The notes under the pieces are model-generated. The model was not told the origin of the DNA. It did no database searches and saw only the letters and a list, made by a program, of their open reading frames with translations. Both the position numbers and the translations under genes were made by a program. From Desulfovibrionales bacterium (lineage in GTDB: Bacteria; Desulfobacterota; QYQD01), in NCBI GenBank assembly GCA_028715605.1, contig JAQURM010000002.1:124001-188000 (forward strand): a DNA stretch of 64,000 bases. Direction: 5' to 3'. Of this stretch, positions 7,918 to 15,689 are shown in pieces (within the stretch, counting starts at the first letter, position 1; each line of letters starts with the position of its first letter).

Positions 7918-8367
7918 GTGGAAAAGAAAAAAATTAAACCCAGACAGATGAAGTTTTTGCAGAAATATGTGGAGCTAGGTGATCTTGGAAAGGCATACGT
8001 GGCCGCCGGATATACAGCAAAAAACAAGCATTCAGCGTCTCAAGGTGGCAGTATGATGTTGAAAAAGCTTGATAAACTCATGGATTATCGGGAGATTTTC
8101 GACTCGATCGGCCTTACGGAGAGGTTTCTAGCCGAGAAGATGAAGGATTTATTGTCCTCGCCCGACCAGCAGGTGGCCGCCCGCACCCTGGCCGTTGCCA
8201 CCAAGTGCATAGGCTGGCAGAGGGAAATTATAGGTCTCGATGAAGGCTCTGAGATCGTTATCATGACGAGGAAGCAGGCAGCATCACAGCCCGCAAGCGG
8301 CGGTGATTCAGACGACATCCAGGCCAAGACAGCGGCATTGCCTGCTTCCCAGGGTATCATGAGGTAA
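7918..8367 (+). CDS. Terminase small subunit-like protein
   Basis: A 149-residue protein whose first half matches the phage terminase small-subunit pattern: KPRQMKFLQKYVELGDLGKA then YVAAGYTAKNKHSASQGGSM, LKKLDKLMDYR, and later LLSSPDQQVAARTLAVATKC. In phages this subunit recognises the pac/cos site. In satellites a stand-alone TerS redirects packaging of the helper phage to the satellite. The GTG at 7918 is chosen because the similarity begins immediately after it. There is no large subunit in the window, which supports a satellite role. Confidence 0.65.
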   Translation: MEKKKIKPRQMKFLQKYVELGDLGKAYVAAGYTAKNKHSASQGGSMMLKKLDKLMDYREIFDSIGLTERFLAEKMKDLLSSPDQQVAARTLAVATKCIGWQREIIGLDEGSEIVIMTRKQAASQPASGGDSDDIQAKTAALPASQGIMR

Positions 8368-8494
8368 TTTCAACACAGCTCAGCAGGGCCTAAGAAGGAT
8401 ATGGCCGTATCCTTTTACGGGTCTGGCGCTCCACCGCCAGGCCCGGCCCCGATTTATTCTTTAAAAGGTGGAAGCCATTGGTGGAGGTGGGTTA

Positions 8495-9124
8495 ATGTCA
8501 AAAAGAAAGACCAGAAGTGACCGGCCTATTTTCCTCGAAAAAACATTTAAACTTCTTTTTTTTGAAAGAAAAGTGCCTGTTTCGCTTAAGATAGGCGCCA
8601 CGTTACAAGACTGGGAAACCCTGTATACATATTTTTCGGACGATCCTGAAAGTCTGGGAACCCTGATATCCAGCCTCTTCCTGCATCCTGTCTTTAATGA
8701 ACATCTTAAAGATACTTATTCGCCACGTCCACGGGGGGTGCATTGTGTAGAAGGGAAAGGCGGGGAAACAGAAGAAGAGTTCATGGCAGAAGCCAGACGG
8801 TACCTGGCCGCTGCGTATGTCATATGTCAATATTGGTTAAAAAAGGATGAACAGCCGCAATTCTTTAGAGACTTGATGCAGAAAGAGAAAATTGTCACGG
8901 CAAGAGGGGGATATAGTGCCATAAGAGCTACCCTGGAACTGTTCGAGGAGAAATTCGGAGAGCGTAGGCGCCAGCTTGGATTGCTTCAAAAAACCAAGCT
9001 CCGTGGTTTCAAAGAAACGTATCTAAGACAGAAGACCAACCCGCACCTGGTGCCAGCTCAACACTTCTTTGAAAAAACCGGTCATAAATTGACCATCGAT
9101 GAACTCACTGACTATCTACCCTAA
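8495..9124 (+). CDS. Hypothetical protein
   Basis: A 209-residue soluble, mostly helical protein (FERRRQLG-type basic helices, EEFMAEARRYLAAAYVICQY). ATG 8495 follows GGAGGTGGG. I do not recognise a domain. It lies between the terminase-like gene and a good terminator, so it ends the first transcription unit of the element. Satellite elements often have small capsid-modifying or helper-interfering proteins in this place; nothing in the sequence itself shows such a role. Confidence 0.6.
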   Translation: MSKRKTRSDRPIFLEKTFKLLFFERKVPVSLKIGATLQDWETLYTYFSDDPESLGTLISSLFLHPVFNEHLKDTYSPRPRGVHCVEGKGGETEEEFMAEARRYLAAAYVICQYWLKKDEQPQFFRDLMQKEKIVTARGGYSAIRATLELFEEKFGERRRQLGLLQKTKLRGFKETYLRQKTNPHLVPAQHFFEKTGHKLTIDELTDYLP

Positions 9125-9151
9125 GTAACATCTATCCAAAACACACAGTCT

Positions 9152-9187
9152 AAGGCTAACTTGTTTGAGACAGGTTAGCCTTTTTTA
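9152..9187 (+). terminator. Intrinsic terminator after the hypothetical gene
   Basis: AAGGCTAAC (9152-9160) pairs with GTTAGCCTT (9174-9182), followed by a run of six Ts. Confidence 0.85.
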
Positions 9188-9190
9188 TTT

Positions 9191-9233
9191 GGGGGTTTCT
9201 AAAATGTCATTTTTGGCATCTTAAGAAACCCCC
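9191..9233. repeat. Perfect 10-bp inverted repeat upstream of the AlpA-like gene
   Basis: GGGGGTTTCT (9191-9200) is matched by AGAAACCCCC (9224-9233), with a 23-base centre. It lies just upstream of the probable alpA promoter and has no T-run, so a binding site or replication signal is as likely as a terminator. Confidence 0.5.
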
Positions 9234-9251
9234 TAACTAACTGATATACCG

Positions 9252-9279
9252 TTGATTTTTACGCTAATTGTGATATTAT
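9252..9279 (+). promoter_or_regulatory. Candidate promoter of the alpA-primase operon
   Basis: TTGATT (9252-9257) and TATTAT (9274-9279) with a 16-base spacer, 40 bases upstream of the AlpA-like start. Confidence 0.4.
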
Positions 9280-9319
9280 GTTCATCCATAATGAGCACAT
9301 ATCTTAAAGGAGGTTGAAT

Positions 9320-9547
9320 ATGCAGAAATCTATCATTCCACAGGCTTTATCCCCCGCTCAAGTCGAGCAATTCTTTGGCATTCCTACCGGGACACTGGCA
9401 AATTTGAGGTGGAGAAGGGAGGGTCCCAGATTTTTTCGAAGTTTATCGAGAAAAGTTATCTACAAAACTTCCGATATCCAAGCTTGGCTCTTCTCAAGTC
9501 CTGTGCAGACGAGGGATTCGATCGGGAGGTCCGGCGGCCATGAATAG
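9320..9547 (+). CDS. AlpA/excisionase-like helix-turn-helix protein
   Basis: A 75-residue protein with the small MerR-like winged helix of excisionases and AlpA regulators: LSPAQVEQFFGIPTGTLANL, then RREGPRFFRSLSRKVIYKTS, DIQAWL. ATG 9320 has AAAGGAGG six bases upstream; an in-frame TTG directly after the Shine-Dalgarno is not credible. In P4 and PICI elements the equivalent gene controls excision and activates the replication genes downstream, which fits its position ahead of the primase. It overlaps the next small frame by eight bases. Confidence 0.8.
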   Translation: MQKSIIPQALSPAQVEQFFGIPTGTLANLRWRREGPRFFRSLSRKVIYKTSDIQAWLFSSPVQTRDSIGRSGGHE

Positions 9548-9698
9548 CCTGAGAGGGAATCAGTTAAAGCGATCAGGCCGCCGGGCCTTACGTTGGATGG
9601 TTTTAACCTTATTGGATTTGCTGCGCTGGCCCTGGTGCCCGCGGGCTTCCAGGCTACTTGACCGATTGGACAATGAGCGTGGGGCAAGGAATGGATAA
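9540..9698 (+). CDS. Small hypothetical protein (52 aa), translationally coupled
   Basis: The ATG at 9540 overlaps the end of the AlpA-like gene and the TAA at 9696-9698 overlaps the ATG (9691) of the primase gene. The 52-residue product has an Arg-rich start and a short hydrophobic Trp/Leu segment (WMVLTLLDLLRWPWC). GGAGG lies ten bases upstream. The overlaps at both ends favour a real, coupled gene, but no homology is recognised. Confidence 0.4.
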   Translation: MNSLRGNQLKRSGRRALRWMVLTLLDLLRWPWCPRASRLLDRLDNERGARNG

Positions 9699-11766
9699 AC
9701 GAGATATTCTTTCACGCCTGGACTTCAAAAACTTCTACAAGAGACTTGTTCCCACCCTTAGGGAGCATGGGGGGCAAGCCATAGGTCTTTGCCCCTGGCA
9801 TGATGACCGGAGTCCCTCTTTAAGTGTAAATCTCAAAACCGGCCTTTATTATTGCCACGCTTGCGGTGCTAAGGGAGATGTCTTTACTTTCTACCAGCAA
9901 TTAAACAATGTAGATTTTCACACCGCCTTAAAGGAGATTGGAGAGATGACCAGTATTAAGACTGAACCGCAAAGGGTGGTGTCCCGGTTCGAATACAGCG
10001 ACCTGGCCGGTAATATCCTGTATGCCAAAGAACGTTTGGAACCTGGCAGTAACGGACGTTCAAAAGAGTTCCGCTTTAAACATCCGGTGGGGGACAAGTG
10101 GCAGTCTGGCCGAGGCGGGGAAGCCGTCCCGTACAGGTTGCCTGAGTTGGCCAGGTCAAAATACGCCTTCATCGTCGAAGGTGAAGCGAAAGCCGATCTC
10201 TTGCATTCATGGGGCCTGGCGGCTACCTGTCTGGATAGCGGGGCTTCCAGTCCGTGGCATAACCATTATCTTCAATATTTCGCAGACAAGGAAAAGATGG
10301 TCATTTTACCCGATAACGATACCCCGGGCCGGGACTATGCCAAAAGGATAGCCGTGGTTTTGCATGGCAACGTAGGGCAGATAAAGATAGTGGCCTTGCC
10401 TGGACTTCAAGAAAAGGGAGACGTTATAGACTGGACAACAATAGAGGGCAACAATAAGCAGAGGCTATTAGCCGTTGTTCAAGAAGCCGATGAATGGAAG
10501 CCGCAGGCTAAGGATTTAAGCTTTCTGATGAAGGGCTCAGACCTGGCCGGTATGGACATTAAAGTCGAATGGGCAGTCAAAGACTTTATCCCAAAGCAGG
10601 GTATAACGCTTCTACATGGCAAGGGTGGTATCGGCAAAACGTGGTTAAGCTTTATCCTGGCTGATGCAGTAAGTAAGGGTATGCCATTTACGGGGATTGA
10701 AACCCAGGCCATGCCGGTCGTTTATATTGACCTGGAAAACCCTCTACCTGCTGTAATCGAGCGTGTAAGAAAGATTGGCTGTGATAACGTCCTTTTTTGG
10801 CACGCAGGAGGAGGCAAAAAGAAACCACCTAAGTTGGACGGGAAGGATTTCCTTGAGTATGCAGACTTGCCACCCGGGGCATTGCTGATTTTCGATACGT
10901 TACGGGCAGCGCAAAGTGGGGATGAAAACAAGAGCCAGGATATGGCCCTGGTTATGAATAATTTGAAGACTCTCAGGGATGGCGGATTTACTATCCTGCT
11001 CCTGCACCACACGCCCAAAGGAAACGACCGGACTTATAAGGGGAGCACGGCCATTTTTGACTTAGCCGATCACGTCTTAGGACTTCATAAAGTGCGTAGA
11101 AACAACCTGGACGCAGAAGTAGATGACGACGAGGACACGGACTGCTACTACCGCTTTGGAACTAAAGAGAAGACCAGGTATCAGCCCTTTCATGTTTTCC
11201 TGGCCTTCGATCCTGAGAAGGGATTTGTCCCGGCGCCTGATCCGGATGAGGAGGCCATGAAAGATTTACATGGGCTAATAGTTGAACTTAAAGCCTCTTC
11301 AGGGGATTGGCCTATTCAGGGGAAGATTGTTGAGAAGGCCAAAGAGGTAATTGGACTAAGCAGGGATAGAACCTTAAGACTGCTGGGCAAGGGGGAGAAG
11401 GAAAAACTTTGGACTTCCGAAAGCCTGCCCTCTAAGAAGAATGCAAAGGTTTATAGGGCAAGTTCAGTTTTCGAGTTTTCGGGCACTATATATAGCCAGA
11501 AAACTAGAAAACTGGCTGAGACAGAAGACCAGTTTTCTGGAAAACATACCCCACCTAATAGCCCTGGAGATAGCATAAATACTGAGTTTTCCAGTTTTCG
11601 GGAGGGGTTACAGAAAACTCAGAAAACTGATTCTTCCGGGGTAGGCTGTCTAACCTACCAGGAAACTGGTCGTTGTCCTGGGGCGGATTGGATTGAAGAG
11701 CAACTAAAGGACGAGGCTTTATATCTTTCCCTTGAGGAAGAGCAGGGAGCCTTACCATGGAGCTAA
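9691..11766 (+). CDS. CHC2-type primase fused to RepA/AAA_25-type helicase
   Basis: A 691-residue replication protein. A DnaG-type zinc finger is at residues about 33-58 (CPWH with CHAC). A TOPRIM-like region follows (YAFIVEGEAKADLL, about 157, with ILPDNDTPGRDYA further on). A RepA-like hexameric ATPase has Walker A LLHGKGGIGKTW near 306, Walker B ALLIFDTL near 392, and LLLHHTPKG after it. It should prime and unwind the excised element. The start at 9691 overlaps the stop of the 52-aa frame; 9658 (TTG) and 9673 (ATG) are in-frame alternatives. The last 170 residues are divergent and low in similarity. Confidence 0.88.
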   Translation: MDKRDILSRLDFKNFYKRLVPTLREHGGQAIGLCPWHDDRSPSLSVNLKTGLYYCHACGAKGDVFTFYQQLNNVDFHTALKEIGEMTSIKTEPQRVVSRFEYSDLAGNILYAKERLEPGSNGRSKEFRFKHPVGDKWQSGRGGEAVPYRLPELARSKYAFIVEGEAKADLLHSWGLAATCLDSGASSPWHNHYLQYFADKEKMVILPDNDTPGRDYAKRIAVVLHGNVGQIKIVALPGLQEKGDVIDWTTIEGNNKQRLLAVVQEADEWKPQAKDLSFLMKGSDLAGMDIKVEWAVKDFIPKQGITLLHGKGGIGKTWLSFILADAVSKGMPFTGIETQAMPVVYIDLENPLPAVIERVRKIGCDNVLFWHAGGGKKKPPKLDGKDFLEYADLPPGALLIFDTLRAAQSGDENKSQDMALVMNNLKTLRDGGFTILLLHHTPKGNDRTYKGSTAIFDLADHVLGLHKVRRNNLDAEVDDDEDTDCYYRFGTKEKTRYQPFHVFLAFDPEKGFVPAPDPDEEAMKDLHGLIVELKASSGDWPIQGKIVEKAKEVIGLSRDRTLRLLGKGEKEKLWTSESLPSKKNAKVYRASSVFEFSGTIYSQKTRKLAETEDQFSGKHTPPNSPGDSINTEFSSFREGLQKTQKTDSSGVGCLTYQETGRCPGADWIEEQLKDEALYLSLEEEQGALPWS

Positions 11767-12065
11767 TCTCTGAACTCAGAAGCCAGGGTATAACTATCTC
11801 TCTTGTGGGAGACAGGCTTAAGATCGAACCACGGGAGAAGGTCACACCGGAACTTATCACAAAAATAAAGACCCACAGGCAGGAGATAGCCAGGGAGCTA
11901 AGGCAGCCCCAGGAGAAAAAAACGAATACGGCTTACTGCTCATGGCTAAAAAAGAAGGTCGAGGAATGCGGGCCGGTATGTTGTGAGGAACGGCCCGGAC
12001 GGGGTGTCACATATTGTTGTAACCACTTAAGGACTTATATGGCGAAGATCGGACGGTGGAAGTGA
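11757..12065 (+). CDS. TubC N-terminal docking-domain-like protein
   Basis: A 102-residue protein overlapping the primase end by ten bases. Residues 1-45 (ELISELRSQGITISLVGDRL, then a LTPEL-like segment and KTHRQEIA) look like the small docking domain found at the N-terminus of TubC-type megasynthases and in many phage and plasmid proteins downstream of primases. The C-terminal half has a cluster of six cysteines (two of them CC pairs) that may bind a metal. Its role in the element is unknown. Confidence 0.6.
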   Translation: MELISELRSQGITISLVGDRLKIEPREKVTPELITKIKTHRQEIARELRQPQEKKTNTAYCSWLKKKVEECGPVCCEERPGRGVTYCCNHLRTYMAKIGRWK

Positions 12066-12319
12066 TGCAGAGAAAGTCTTCAGAACTTTTAGAACAAGTA
12101 AAAGAAATAATTGAAAGCTATGACTTTGCGGTAACTCTGAGACAGATATACTACCAGCTCGTGACAAAACAGATCATACCCAACCAGCAAAAGTATTATG
12201 CCAAACTGTCAAGGTTATGCCTGAGCAGAGGCTACCGGGTTGGGATAAGGGCTGTTGGGGATCAATGTCAAGGCCCCGAAGTTTTTGGAGGGCTACAGGG
12301 TTGGCAAAACGTAGAATGA
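12065..12319 (+). pseudogene. Truncated protein of a phage/plasmid family, probably frameshifted
   Basis: The ATG overlaps the previous stop (TGATG). Residues 1-50 contain VTLRQIYYQLVTKQIIPNQQ and YYAKLSRL, a motif I associate with longer proteins of mobile elements. After LSRL the sequence is no longer family-like and ends at 84 residues. In the next frame the DNA reads LPGWDKG and then SRPRSFWRATG, resembling how the family continues, so a frameshift near 12215-12230 is likely. This rests on recall of the family pattern. Confidence 0.4.
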
Positions 12320-12358
12320 GGAGATCGTCAGGGCTGGTTATGCCTGGCTTCCGTTGAT

Positions 12359-13051
12359 CTATATTTTTTTGCTTCTGATTCTGATGCCAGCAAGGACCGC
12401 AAGACCAGAGCCGATAAGAAGCATGGTGGCTGGTTCGGGGATGGGGTCGGGGACTAGGTCAGGTACGGGGGCGGCGACATTTCCGTCACGCACGGCAATG
12501 GCGTAGTAGTCGCCCCCGCGCGTACCGATCTCGCGCTGGCTGCCGTCGTAAAAATAGAAGCCCAACGCGGACTTCAGAGTGAAAGGATTCTCCGTACTCG
12601 ACCAGTAGAAGTCGTTAATTAGATTCTGAAAATCACCGGTGTTTATTAAGCCATAGCCCGATTGACGAACGTTGTTCAAGGTGTCACGCCATCCCAGGTT
12701 AGCAAGCTCTGTATAGAACAGGTGCCCCATCTCACTGCTCGTGATGTTGTAGCCGAGGTTGGTGGTGCCGTCATAACCCCACACATATAGGCCATCCACT
12801 GTTGACGGCAGACGCCAGTCATCATAAATATGCCCGCCGAAATTCACAGTCAAATCAGATGCCCAAGTCATCTGATTTTGCCACCTATCATGGGAATTCG
12901 TGTAATCGTACCACGTAATATTAAGGTCATTGTCATAGATAAGTCGATTGCCGAGGATGTCAGTCCCACGGTTGAATAGTTCGGCATGGGCACAGATCGA
13001 ACCCCCAAAAACCATTACGAACGTAACGAATACCACTAATCCCCTCTTCAT
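12359..13051 (-). CDS. Secreted DUF1566-type protein with PEP-CTERM anchor
   Basis: A 230-residue exported protein. Signal peptide at residues 1-21 (KRGLVVFVTFVMVFGGS, cleavage after AHA). The middle matches DUF1566: WYDYTN, MTWASDL, DDWRLPSTVDGL, FYWSSTEN and a final AIAVRDGN. The C-terminus is a textbook PEP-CTERM signal: IPEPATMLLIGSGLAVLAGI followed by basic RIRSKK, the sorting signal for an exosortase, which must be encoded elsewhere. ATG 13051 gives the best signal peptide; in-frame ATGs at 13060 and 13117 exist. It reads against the replication genes and is probably cargo co-oriented with the trypsin-TPR gene. Confidence 0.85.
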   Translation of the reverse strand: MKRGLVVFVTFVMVFGGSICAHAELFNRGTDILGNRLIYDNDLNITWYDYTNSHDRWQNQMTWASDLTVNFGGHIYDDWRLPSTVDGLYVWGYDGTTNLGYNITSSEMGHLFYTELANLGWRDTLNNVRQSGYGLINTGDFQNLINDFYWSSTENPFTLKSALGFYFYDGSQREIGTRGGDYYAIAVRDGNVAAPVPDLVPDPIPEPATMLLIGSGLAVLAGIRIRSKKI

Positions 13052-13135
13052 CTTTCCCATCCTCTTGCGAATAAGGTCATCACTTACCTCCGAGCGGCGG
13101 TCCCGAGGTTTTTGCATGTTACAGATAAGGACAAG

Positions 13136-15337
13136 CTACTTCTCCTCCTTTTCTTTCTTTAACGGTACATCGGGATAGATTTTAGAGTAAAGTTTTTCGT
13201 ATAATGGTGAACCTGTCGTGCTGAGGTTATGGAGGGCTCCGACTGCGTTTTCCCGATCGCCTTTTTGTAGATATATGATACCGGCCCTATAGTAATAATC
13301 AGCCGCAAGCACCCCTTGACCTCTTCGGCCGTAGCAACATCCGAGATTCAATAATGCTGCGGCTTCGTCCTTATCTATTTCCAGCGCCTCTTTGTACGCA
13401 CCTTCCTCATCCTCCAGCCTTCCCAGCTTTGAGTAAACAAGCCCGAGATTAAAATAGAGGCTACTGAGGATAGCGCTTGAAAGATCACTCTTGAGATGGA
13501 TGGCTTTCAAATAGGCTGATTGAGCGCTGTCGTAATTTTTATTCTCATAGTATGCACGTCCTAAAAAGTAATGGGCATACGGGTCATCGGGCGCGGCCTC
13601 AATGTACAAGTTAAGGACAGATATGGCCTCTGGATATTGGCTAAGGTTGAAATATGACAAACCAAGCATATGCAGCGCATAAGTGTCTTCCGGGTCAAGT
13701 TCTATTACCATCTTATATGCGTTGACGGCCTTGGCATACTCGCCTGTTTGACAATAAGAATAAGCCAAGCGACTGTAAACGTGGATTTGACGACTACCCC
13801 TATACTGGCTCCAATCTGGAGATACAGAACCATTTGATATTAGAAATAAGAGCTTTTCGTAACATTGAATGGCTTGCTTATAATTACCAATCTTATAATA
13901 TCTGGCAGCCAGATACTCTATGTATTCACCGTTGTCAGGTTCAATTTTAACAGCCTGACTTAAGGCTTTTATAGCCTTGTCGTGTTGACCAGATTTCTCG
14001 CAAGATCGTCCAAGACAATAGTAAGTCTCCGCTAAAATATCCGGGGAAGCCATTGGATTGGCCTTTAGCTTATCAACTATTTCCTGCAAAGTCTTGGCGG
14101 CGTCTTTCTGATGTCCAGTGTTTAGATATGCAAAGTATATCATAACCGAGGTTTGTCTTCGGGGATTTTTTGCGGTCGCGAGAAACGCTTGACGGGCTTT
14201 TTGGGGATTACCAGCAACCAGATACGCCCTTCCGAGCCTTACATGATAGCGGGCATCGGGGTTAAGACCTATAGCCTTTTGGTATGCTTTAATAGCCCCG
14301 GCGTTATCCCCCGATGCAGATAGGGCTTGCCCCAGGATGTAATGGGGTTGGGCTAAGTCCGGCTTATTCCGAATAATCTTGTTACACAACTCGGTGATAT
14401 ATTGTACGAGTTGAGGGCAACCTACAGGTTCTTCCGGGACTAAGGGTAAGTGTACAGACAAATCTTCTAATAGAGGCAAAGCCCCAGCGTAGTCTTTGCT
14501 ATTTATCTTATGTAGCGCCTCTTGATACCAGTCATAACATAATTCAGGAGTCATAGGCTCTGTCATAGGCTCTGGAGCGGGAGCTGCCTCAGGAGCGGGA
14601 GCTGCCTCAGGAGCCGGAGCTGCCTCAGGAGCCGGAGCTTCGGCTGACAATTTCACAGACGAATTCTCTTCGTTTTGTCCGGGAAGAAGGTTTGCCACAT
14701 ATTTAACAGGGATTGCAAAGTTAAGGTTTTGTCCGCCTTCAACAAGGAAGCTTGCGATACCAATTACTTCGCCCTTTGTGTTAAATACAGGGCTTCCACT
14801 GCTCCCCGGTGAGACAGGGGCCGTTATTTGAATAAGGCCACTTTGTCTGCGCACGCCGCTTATAATGCCATTAGAAATCGTAGTTTCATACCCAAAGGGA
14901 CTTCCTATAACTATGATATCCTCGCCTATCTCTGGTTTGTAGTTTATTGCCAACCTGACCGCCGGGAGTTCTTTGCTTTCTACCTTTAAAATGGCAATGT
15001 CATTTTTTGCATCAAATATGATAAGATCCTCTATGCGAAGAACCGCGCCATTTTCCATCTTGACAAAGGACGCCGCCTCTGGTGATTTTGTTGACCCTGT
15101 CAACACATGGTAGTTGGTTGCAATAACGCCATTGGAGCCAACAATAAACCCGCTTCCTATAACATCCGCTTGTCCGTCTTTATAAGTATAAATGGTCACA
15201 ACGGAGTTTTTCTGCTCCAAAACTGCGTCCGGGATTTTAGCATCGGCCAATGAAGCGATAAAAAGAAGAAAGCTGAGGATAAAGAAAAGTTGCTGTAGGT
15301 ACCCCTTTCTTAGTTCTATCATCATCTCCACCCCCAT
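13136..15337 (-). CDS. Secreted trypsin-like (DegP/HtrA-type) protease with TPR repeats
   Basis: A 733-residue protein. An N-terminal signal peptide (QQLFFILSFLLFIASLADA) leads to a trypsin-fold domain with an intact triad: His in ATNYHVLTG (about 75), Asp in AKNDIAILKV (about 112) and Ser in SPGSSGSPVF (about 181). A repetitive Ala-Pro-Glu linker (about 232-258) joins it to at least nine TPR-like units (for example AGAIKAYQKAIGLNPDARYH, KAVNAYKMVIELDPEDTYAL) up to residue 720. There is no PDZ domain, unlike DegP. It should act in the periplasm or outside the cell, with the TPRs presenting substrates or partners. It is the largest cargo gene of the element. Confidence 0.88.
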   Translation of the reverse strand: MGVEMMIELRKGYLQQLFFILSFLLFIASLADAKIPDAVLEQKNSVVTIYTYKDGQADVIGSGFIVGSNGVIATNYHVLTGSTKSPEAASFVKMENGAVLRIEDLIIFDAKNDIAILKVESKELPAVRLAINYKPEIGEDIIVIGSPFGYETTISNGIISGVRRQSGLIQITAPVSPGSSGSPVFNTKGEVIGIASFLVEGGQNLNFAIPVKYVANLLPGQNEENSSVKLSAEAPAPEAAPAPEAAPAPEAAPAPEPMTEPMTPELCYDWYQEALHKINSKDYAGALPLLEDLSVHLPLVPEEPVGCPQLVQYITELCNKIIRNKPDLAQPHYILGQALSASGDNAGAIKAYQKAIGLNPDARYHVRLGRAYLVAGNPQKARQAFLATAKNPRRQTSVMIYFAYLNTGHQKDAAKTLQEIVDKLKANPMASPDILAETYYCLGRSCEKSGQHDKAIKALSQAVKIEPDNGEYIEYLAARYYKIGNYKQAIQCYEKLLFLISNGSVSPDWSQYRGSRQIHVYSRLAYSYCQTGEYAKAVNAYKMVIELDPEDTYALHMLGLSYFNLSQYPEAISVLNLYIEAAPDDPYAHYFLGRAYYENKNYDSAQSAYLKAIHLKSDLSSAILSSLYFNLGLVYSKLGRLEDEEGAYKEALEIDKDEAAALLNLGCCYGRRGQGVLAADYYYRAGIIYLQKGDRENAVGALHNLSTTGSPLYEKLYSKIYPDVPLKKEKEEK
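14574..14640. repeat. 18-bp tandem repeats encoding the Ala-Pro linker
   Basis: About three and a half copies of an 18-bp unit (minus strand reads GAGGCAGCTCCGGCTCCT with variants), encoding EAAPAP repeats in the trypsin-TPR protein. A nearby 12-bp duplication (GTCATAGGCTCT) encodes EPMT twice. The copy number may vary by slippage. Confidence 0.8.
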
Positions 15338-15650
15338 TTATGTCATTTGATCCTATAAGAGTCTATTAAAACAGTCAACGAATAACTGGCTTATTGTGCT
15401 TTGAAAATTTTCGCCCCGGCGAATCTGTTCGCCCAGGTCGAAGATACGCCTTAGGCGTGCGAATCTGACTATGGTGCGACTGGTCAGGAGTGGTTCGTAA
15501 GGCAGGGCGTTAACTTAGGCGATTTTCTGGCTGGCGGATATTGCGTAGGAACAAAAGTGTAAGGCTAAAACAGGCTGTATTAGATTCCTGTGCAGCCTGC
15601 TTCCGCCTGAATTTTTGCTTCCAGGGTAACTAATAGGTAACTAAAATTAA
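15338..15650. other. Intergenic right end of the element, with a decayed ORF
   Basis: No intact gene is visible. On the plus strand a frame from about 15454 to 15562 ends with GATGQEWFVRQGVNLGDFLA and GGYCVGTKV then a stop, which looks like the C-terminus of a lost gene. A palindromic TTCGCCCCGGCGAATCTG sits at about 15409-15426, and CGCCTTAGGCG at 15448-15458. Confidence 0.4.
15624..15644. repeat. Putative arm-type integrase binding sites, right
   Basis: GGTAACTAA occurs twice with period 11, the same tandem pair as at 4760-4781, and here lies 45 bases from the right core. Confidence 0.5.
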
Positions 15651-15682
15651 AAGGGCTAGAAGCTCAATTTCTTCTAGCCCTT
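15651..15682 (-). terminator. Element-borne terminator downstream of tRNA-His
   Basis: AAGGGCTAGAAG (15651-15662) pairs perfectly with CTTCTAGCCCTT (15671-15682). On the minus strand it lies eight bases after the CCA end and is followed by a U-rich stretch. Its spacing from the tRNA copies that of the original terminator at 4535-4576, though the stem sequence differs. Confidence 0.8.
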
Positions 15683-15689
15683 GATTTTG

